Assembly: GCA_028695965.1 (NCBI GenBank) | Contig: JAQVHZ010000003.1 | Span: forward strand, 1 to 47,556 | DNA length: 47,556 nt | Direction: 5' to 3' | DNA from: Thermoguttaceae bacterium | GTDB taxonomy: Bacteria > Planctomycetota > Planctomycetia > Pirellulales > Thermoguttaceae | In this document: positions 43,331 through 47,556 of the stretch, one piece after another | Position numbering within the stretch: the stretch's first letter is position 1 | Layout: the number at the start of each line of letters is the position of its first letter | Translations under genes and position numbers: made by a program | The notes under the pieces: model-generated | Database searches by the model: none | What the model saw: only the letters and a program-made list of their open reading frames with translations | What the model was told of the DNA's origin: nothing

Positions 43331-44025
43331 CGTCGAAGCGCAACGTTAAATATTGGGTGATTCCGCCGAAGAGCGACGCCACGTTCGTCGCCGCAATGGA
43401 ACAAACAATCGAAACGTATCAGAGACCTTACGATCCCGAAACGCCCGTCGTTTGTATGGACGAACAACCGGTCACGCTCCGCGCCGACGTTGCCGGTCGC
43501 GAATCGATTCGTGAAACGGCAACGCATAGTAAACGCGTCGATTACGAATACGTTCGCAAAGGGACGGCGTCTGTCTTTATGTTTGTCGAACCGTTGACGG
43601 GATTTTGCTATGTCAATGCTCGCGAACGACGAACGAAAATCGATTGGGCGTTGGAAGTCGCAGCGCTTGCCAAACAGTTTTCCCATGCCAAGAAAATCAT
43701 CCTGGTGTGCGACAACCTGAACACACATACTTATGGCGCGTTTTATGAAGCGTTTCTCCCCGAGGAGGCTGCACGACTTTGCAATCTCATTGAAATACGA
43801 CACACGCCTGTTCATGGAAGTTGGCTGAATATAGCGGAATGCGAGTTGAGCGTTTTTTCAAGGCAATGCTTGAAAGGTCGCCGCTTCCCGATGATCGAAG
43901 TGTTGCGTTCGGAAACACACGCCTGGAACGAGGCTCGGAACAAACGCCGTTCGCCGGTCGACTGGCAGTTCACAACCGATGACGCGAGGATTAAACTGAA
44001 GTCCATTTACCCACAAATAGAATAG
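43327..44025 (+). CDS. IS630 transposase, C-terminal frame (DDE catalytic part)
   Basis: 232 residues with the DDE triad in the usual IS630 setting: V-V-C-M-D-E-Q-P (first aspartate), I-L-V-C-D-N-L-N-T-H (second aspartate) and H-G-S-W-L-N-I-A-E-C-E (glutamate). The opening WVIPPKSDATFVAAMEQTIE is the usual link region between the DNA-binding and catalytic halves. The ATG overlaps the stop of the first frame, so it could be translated by coupling or by frameshifting from it. It cuts and joins the element ends at TA sites. Confidence 0.93.
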   Translation: MTSKRNVKYWVIPPKSDATFVAAMEQTIETYQRPYDPETPVVCMDEQPVTLRADVAGRESIRETATHSKRVDYEYVRKGTASVFMFVEPLTGFCYVNARERRTKIDWALEVAALAKQFSHAKKIILVCDNLNTHTYGAFYEAFLPEEAARLCNLIEIRHTPVHGSWLNIAECELSVFSRQCLKGRRFPMIEVLRSETHAWNEARNKRRSPVDWQFTTDDARIKLKSIYPQIE

Positions 44026-44062
44026 TTACAAAGCACTAGGCGGCCTCGAGTAAAACTTTTAC

Positions 44063-44091
44063 TTGAATTCTCAATTTGACGCCGTTATAAT
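44063..44091 (+). promoter_or_regulatory. Promoter of the GH2 gene
   Basis: TTGAAT (44063-44068), 17 bases, perfect TATAAT (44086-44091). The IS630 element ends 27 bases upstream and leaves it intact. Confidence 0.72.
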
Positions 44092-44096
44092 AACTA

Positions 44097-44125
44097 GAGT
44101 CGACGCCCACAAGCGTCGGCTCTTT
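44097..44125 (+). terminator. Hairpin at the malQ 3' end / start of the GH2 leader
   Basis: GAGTCGACGC (44097-44106) pairs with GCGTCGGCTC (44113-44122) with one G-U pair, followed by TTT. It can serve as terminator for malQ and, being right at the predicted start site of the GH2 transcript, also as a 5' stem. Confidence 0.6.
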
Positions 44126-44180
44126 GCATTTGTGCATTTCTAAGACCCGAAAACAACTCCATTTTACCTGCGAGCGAACA

Positions 44181-47100
44181 ATGCGAAAAAGACGTCGTTT
44201 ATTATCTCTCTTAGCGACCCTGACCGTCTGCCTCGGAGCGGCGCAATGCGTCTTTGCTTCGGACGCCAAAGACTGGGGCGCCCAAGAATCTTTTGCAGTA
44301 GTCAATCCTGTCGTCCGTTCTCCGCTATGTCAAACGATTTCCCTTTCTGGAGAATGGGGCTTTACTAACGAAAGGGCCGAATTCTATCGTCTGGGCGTCG
44401 GAGACGGCGTTTGGGGAAAATTCGTGTACGATTGGTCCCAAGCGCGTACTATCAATGTTCCAGGAGCATGGGAAGCGCAAGGCGTTGGAGAGCCCGGTCC
44501 TGGAAAAACTTGGGATCCGACGTGGGACTGCGGTATGTGGGACCTTAAAAACGTCTATCTCGGCCGCGCCCTCTACCGCCGCGTCTTCGAACTGCCAAAA
44601 GAATGGCAAGGCAAACGCATTTGGCTGAAAGTCGGCGGCGTCAGCTCCAATGCGTATCTTTGGATCAACGCCAAGCGCGCCGCGTATGTCGAGACCTTCT
44701 GCGGAGCGAGAAAGTACGACGTTACCGACCTGGTTAATTATGAAGGCGAAAATGAAATCACCGCGCTCGTGCGCAACGACGTGCCCTCCCGACTCGGTCT
44801 GCTCGTCGTCAACCATCATTTTGGCGGCTTCTTTCGCGACGTCGAACTCGAAGCGACGCCCGACGTCTATGTCGACGACGTCTGGGCGCGCGGCGACGTA
44901 GAAGCCAAGGCGGCGGACGTCCGCGTTTATGTGAAAGCAGTTGACGAAGAAGGCAAAACGAGCCCTCTTTACGACGACGAACTCTCCCCGCTCGATCGCG
45001 ATCAACTCGCCGCCATGCAAGCCAGCGGCGTAACCTTCGCTCCGGCGATTCGCCAAATTGACAAACTCGGTTCTATTGAAGTCGTCCTGAAAACGACCGA
45101 CGGCGCCGTTGTCGGAATGGAAAAGAAAGACGCCGAGCTCATTGCCGGAGAAAACGGTCTTCCGCAACCGTTCCGCTTTCAAATCCCAATTGAAAACTGC
45201 CAACTCTGGACGCCGGAATCCCCTACCCTCTACCTTGCCGACGTTACCATCTTCGACAAGTCGGGCGAAGCGATACACGGCTGGACCGAACGCTTTGGCG
45301 CGCGCGAACTGAAAGTTGTCGGCGATAAATTCTATCTGAACGGCAAGCCGTACTTCCTCCGGGGCGGCGGCGATCACAATTACGATCAAATCCACTTGAC
45401 CGAACCTGCCGACCACGATCGTTTCCGCGAGCACATAACTACCTATAAGGCGGCAGGATTCAACTATATGCGCTTCCACACGCACAGCCCAATGCCCGAA
45501 TATTACGACGTCGCCGACGAAAAGGGAATTCTCCTTCAACCGGAAATCCCCTACTATCACGACGTTACCTGCGAAGGGTTCCCGTTCAATCCTAAGCGCG
45601 ATATGTACGAGCTCTTCCGCGCGCACCGGCGCAACGTGTCGTTCGCGACCTATTCCTATGGCAACGAAGGTTATCTCGGCGCCCCGCTCGACAAGGAACT
45701 CTACTCGTGGGTGAAGAAATACGATCCTGATCGTTTGGTCATTCACCAAGACGGCGGCATGGGCAATAAAGAGGGCGCCGCCGATTTCACGACCAACGGA
45801 ACAAACAGAGCGTCCATTATCAATCCGTGGAAGTCGGGCGCGCACGACGATATTAAGGTTCCGTTCGTCGCGCACGAATACTTGAACCTTGCGATTAAAA
45901 TGGATCCGCGTTACGAATCTCGATTCACCGGAGCCAGAGTCGCGCCGGTAAGCGTCAGCGCTTGGAAAGAAAAACTCGAAAGAGTCGGACTCGACGAAAA
46001 ATGGGGCGCCGCGTGTATCGCCGCGTCGGAAAAGCTTCAAGGCGTCTATCAAAAGAAAGGCCTGGAAGCTGCGCGCATCGACCCTGCTTGCGACGGATAC
46101 AGCTTCTGGTCGCTCGTCGACGCGTCGATTCCACAAGGTTCCTGCGTCGCCGCGCAAGGGTACCTAAACCCCTTCTGGGAACCGCGTCCCAACGGAATCG
46201 CGCCTGTCGATTTCTATCGCTTTAACGGTCCGACCGCGCTCCTTTTGGCAGACGACCTCCCGGCGCCGATCATTGTCAACGGCATGAAGTTCGATGCGGA
46301 ACTTCGAATCTCGCATTACGACGACAAAGTCCTCTCAACCGAAAACGTCGTTTGGAACCTAACGTCCCAGACCGACGGTTCCGTTATTGCGAGCGGCAAA
46401 CTTCCGGCCTCTGAATTTAAAGAGCTTGAACCCGGTTATGCCGGTCTGCTCGGTACCGTTGAAGTCGCGCTTGCCGACGACGCTGTTAAAGCGCCGACCG
46501 CCGCGAAATTTAACGTGGCGATCGAGGGTACGGATCTCGCAAACTCGTGGGATTATTGGATCTTCCCGAAACGCGAAAAACGTTCCTTGCAAGGCTTTGC
46601 CGTTTCCAACGGTCTCTGCGCCCAATTTGACAAACTTTACAGCGACGTCAAAAAGATCGACACGGACGCGCCCGCAGAAGACGGCGACGTCTGGATCGTT
46701 ACGCCGGGCGAAACCGCCTACTACGTCGGGCTCACTCAAGGCCGCAAAGTCTTTGCGATCACGCCCGCCTCTTCTACTCCGAACGTCTCCTTAGGCTGGT
46801 GGTCCCTTGGCACGCAGGTCGGAACGACTTTTGCCGATTCCGAAGCGTTTGCCAAATTCCCGAACTGCAGCGATATGGACGAATTATGGTCCCGGCTTGT
46901 TCGCGTCGGAGCGCCCGACTTGGAAGCTAAACCGCTCGGCGAAAACTTCGAGCCGCTTGCCGTCGGCGAAGGTCGAGATTCCTACTATCTCTATCTCGGT
47001 CAAACGAAATTCGGCAAAGGCAAAGCGTTAGTCTCCTTTGCGCTCGATCTGACGCAAGACGCCCCAGAAGCGACCGCGTTGCTCGACTCCCTGCTCGATT

Positions 47101-47556
47101 ATGTCGCCGGACCGAACTTCGACCCAAAGACGGACGCGTCCAGCATGACCTTTGCGACTTTTGAAACGCCGGAAGGCGTTACATGGGGATTCGACAAACT
47201 CGTCAAGACGACCCAGGACGGTTCTCAGGCGTGGAAAACGCTCTATGAGGAAAGCGTTCTCCACCTCAACTGCCGTCAAACGAGCAAGGACGAAGAACTT
47301 ACCTGGACGACTGTGCCCGTTACCGAAATTGACGCCGACGGTTCTACGACCTTCGCGTTCGTCGGCGGACTCGGCTACTGGATGCAGCCGCAAACGGAAG
47401 GATTCGTTCTGAACGTCAACGGAACTCCGGCGGTAAAGTTCGACCTGCCCGCCGAAGACGCCAAAGTCGGCGATAAAGTCGAATGGACGTCGGAATCCGG
47501 CGTCGTTCTGACCTTCGAACTCGGACGCGTCGAAATCCCCGGCCCCGACTTCTTCG
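44181..47556 (+). CDS. Exported GH2-family glycosidase, 3'-truncated by the window end
   Basis: The frame is open from ATG 44181 to the last base, 1125 residues without a stop, so the gene continues to the right. After a signal peptide (MRKRRR, hydrophobic core, C-V-F-A) comes the GH2 sugar-binding sandwich (W-G-F-T-N to GENEITALVRNDVP). Then follow immunoglobulin-like domains and a TIM barrel from about residue 390 (FYLNGKPYFLRGG, AAGFNYMRFHTHSPMPEYYD). The acid/base glutamate is in S-Y-G-N-E-G (E496), and the probable nucleophile in V-A-H-E-Y (E566). Extra beta domains follow the barrel. GH2 covers beta-galactosidases, glucuronidases, mannosidases and others; the substrate cannot be told. 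It is the sixth large exported carbohydrate enzyme or enzyme-like protein in the window, which fits a glycan-degrading lifestyle. Confidence 0.9.
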   Translation, partial: MRKRRRLLSLLATLTVCLGAAQCVFASDAKDWGAQESFAVVNPVVRSPLCQTISLSGEWGFTNERAEFYRLGVGDGVWGKFVYDWSQARTINVPGAWEAQGVGEPGPGKTWDPTWDCGMWDLKNVYLGRALYRRVFELPKEWQGKRIWLKVGGVSSNAYLWINAKRAAYVETFCGARKYDVTDLVNYEGENEITALVRNDVPSRLGLLVVNHHFGGFFRDVELEATPDVYVDDVWARGDVEAKAADVRVYVKAVDEEGKTSPLYDDELSPLDRDQLAAMQASGVTFAPAIRQIDKLGSIEVVLKTTDGAVVGMEKKDAELIAGENGLPQPFRFQIPIENCQLWTPESPTLYLADVTIFDKSGEAIHGWTERFGARELKVVGDKFYLNGKPYFLRGGGDHNYDQIHLTEPADHDRFREHITTYKAAGFNYMRFHTHSPMPEYYDVADEKGILLQPEIPYYHDVTCEGFPFNPKRDMYELFRAHRRNVSFATYSYGNEGYLGAPLDKELYSWVKKYDPDRLVIHQDGGMGNKEGAADFTTNGTNRASIINPWKSGAHDDIKVPFVAHEYLNLAIKMDPRYESRFTGARVAPVSVSAWKEKLERVGLDEKWGAACIAASEKLQGVYQKKGLEAARIDPACDGYSFWSLVDASIPQGSCVAAQGYLNPFWEPRPNGIAPVDFYRFNGPTALLLADDLPAPIIVNGMKFDAELRISHYDDKVLSTENVVWNLTSQTDGSVIASGKLPASEFKELEPGYAGLLGTVEVALADDAVKAPTAAKFNVAIEGTDLANSWDYWIFPKREKRSLQGFAVSNGLCAQFDKLYSDVKKIDTDAPAEDGDVWIVTPGETAYYVGLTQGRKVFAITPASSTPNVSLGWWSLGTQVGTTFADSEAFAKFPNCSDMDELWSRLVRVGAPDLEAKPLGENFEPLAVGEGRDSYYLYLGQTKFGKGKALVSFALDLTQDAPEATALLDSLLDYVAGPNFDPKTDASSMTFATFETPEGVTWGFDKLVKTTQDGSQAWKTLYEESVLHLNCRQTSKDEELTWTTVPVTEIDADGSTTFAFVGGLGYWMQPQTEGFVLNVNGTPAVKFDLPAEDAKVGDKVEWTSESGVVLTFELGRVEIPGPDFF

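Larger units (their letters stand above)
42801..44036 (+). mobile_element. IS630-family insertion sequence, 1236 bp
   Basis: The element is bounded by TA on both sides (42799-42800 and 44037-44038), the TA target duplication of IS630. The left end GTGCTAAGTAA and the right end read inward, GTGCTTTGTAA, share 9 of 11 bases, with weaker similarity further in. Inside lie two overlapping frames for the transposase. The element sits in the last codons of malQ, in the same direction, and about 25 bases before the promoter of the GH2 gene. It looks intact and recent. Confidence 0.87.

Noticed and set aside
44325-46157. 610-codon open frame on the minus strand inside the GH2 gene
   Set aside because: It is exactly antisense to a clear GH2 gene, has an arginine- and valine-rich composition typical of a frame shadow, and matches no family.
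1-47556. CRISPR arrays, tRNA or rRNA genes, toxin-antitoxin pairs
   Set aside because: No regularly spaced repeats, cloverleaf sequences, conserved rRNA segments or recognisable toxin-antitoxin pairs were found on reading both strands.

Overview
The window reads as chromosomal DNA of a planctomycete (PVC superphylum), probably from the Pirellulales side and a degrader of complex glycans. The strongest marker is a DUF1559 protein with a type IV pilin-like N-terminus, followed by a small lipoprotein; this pairing is characteristic of Planctomycetes. An HzsA-related multihaem protein, an exported HEAT-repeat protein and very large exported glycosidases point the same way. Base composition is moderate and codon use looks even throughout, apart from one insertion sequence. 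This assignment is inferred from gene content; no rRNA or tRNA gene was seen.

Layout. 1-2.7 kb: end of a small exported protein, DUF1559 protein, lipoprotein. 2.8-16.3 kb: five large exported proteins. One stands alone on the plus strand (unrecognised, glycosidase-like). A three-gene minus-strand operon follows (parallel beta-helix protein, HzsA-related cytochrome, GH32 with a LamG-like domain), then a monocistronic TIM-barrel protein. 16.5-22.4 kb (plus): purE, a coiled-coil protein, a DsbD-type reductase, thyX, and an exported acidic protein with a FlgG-like domain. 22.5-32.3 kb (minus): a giant GH106-like rhamnosidase, a membrane protein, a degenerate receiver-like protein and an exported HEAT-repeat protein. 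The upstream regions of the first two are diverged copies of one promoter, leader and signal-peptide module, and one copy carries a 169-bp MITE-like insertion. 32.6-36.0 kb (minus): RmlD-like reductase, GNAT acetyltransferase, pgi. 36.1-39.7 kb (minus): dhaK, dhaL, lsrF-like, then a PduT-like microcompartment shell protein with its own promoter. 40.0-44.0 kb: YfcE-like phosphoesterase, malQ and an IS630-family element inserted into the last codons of malQ. 44.2 kb to the right edge: a GH2 glycosidase, cut by the window end.

Most interesting: the dhaK-dhaL-lsrF-BMC-T cluster. It pairs a two-subunit ketose kinase with an AI-2-type thiolase/aldolase and a shell protein that retains the iron-sulphur cysteine of PduT. 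No LsrK, Lsr transporter, BMC-H, BMC-P or aldehyde dehydrogenase is present in the window. It could be a satellite locus of a microcompartment pathway that phosphorylates and cleaves a small ketose or AI-2-like compound. The second theme is genome remodelling that can be reconstructed base by base: the IS630 insertion in malQ, the MITE-like element, and the duplicated promoter/signal-peptide cassette feeding the rhamnosidase.

All functions are assigned by reading motifs and comparing with remembered family sequences; no database search was run.
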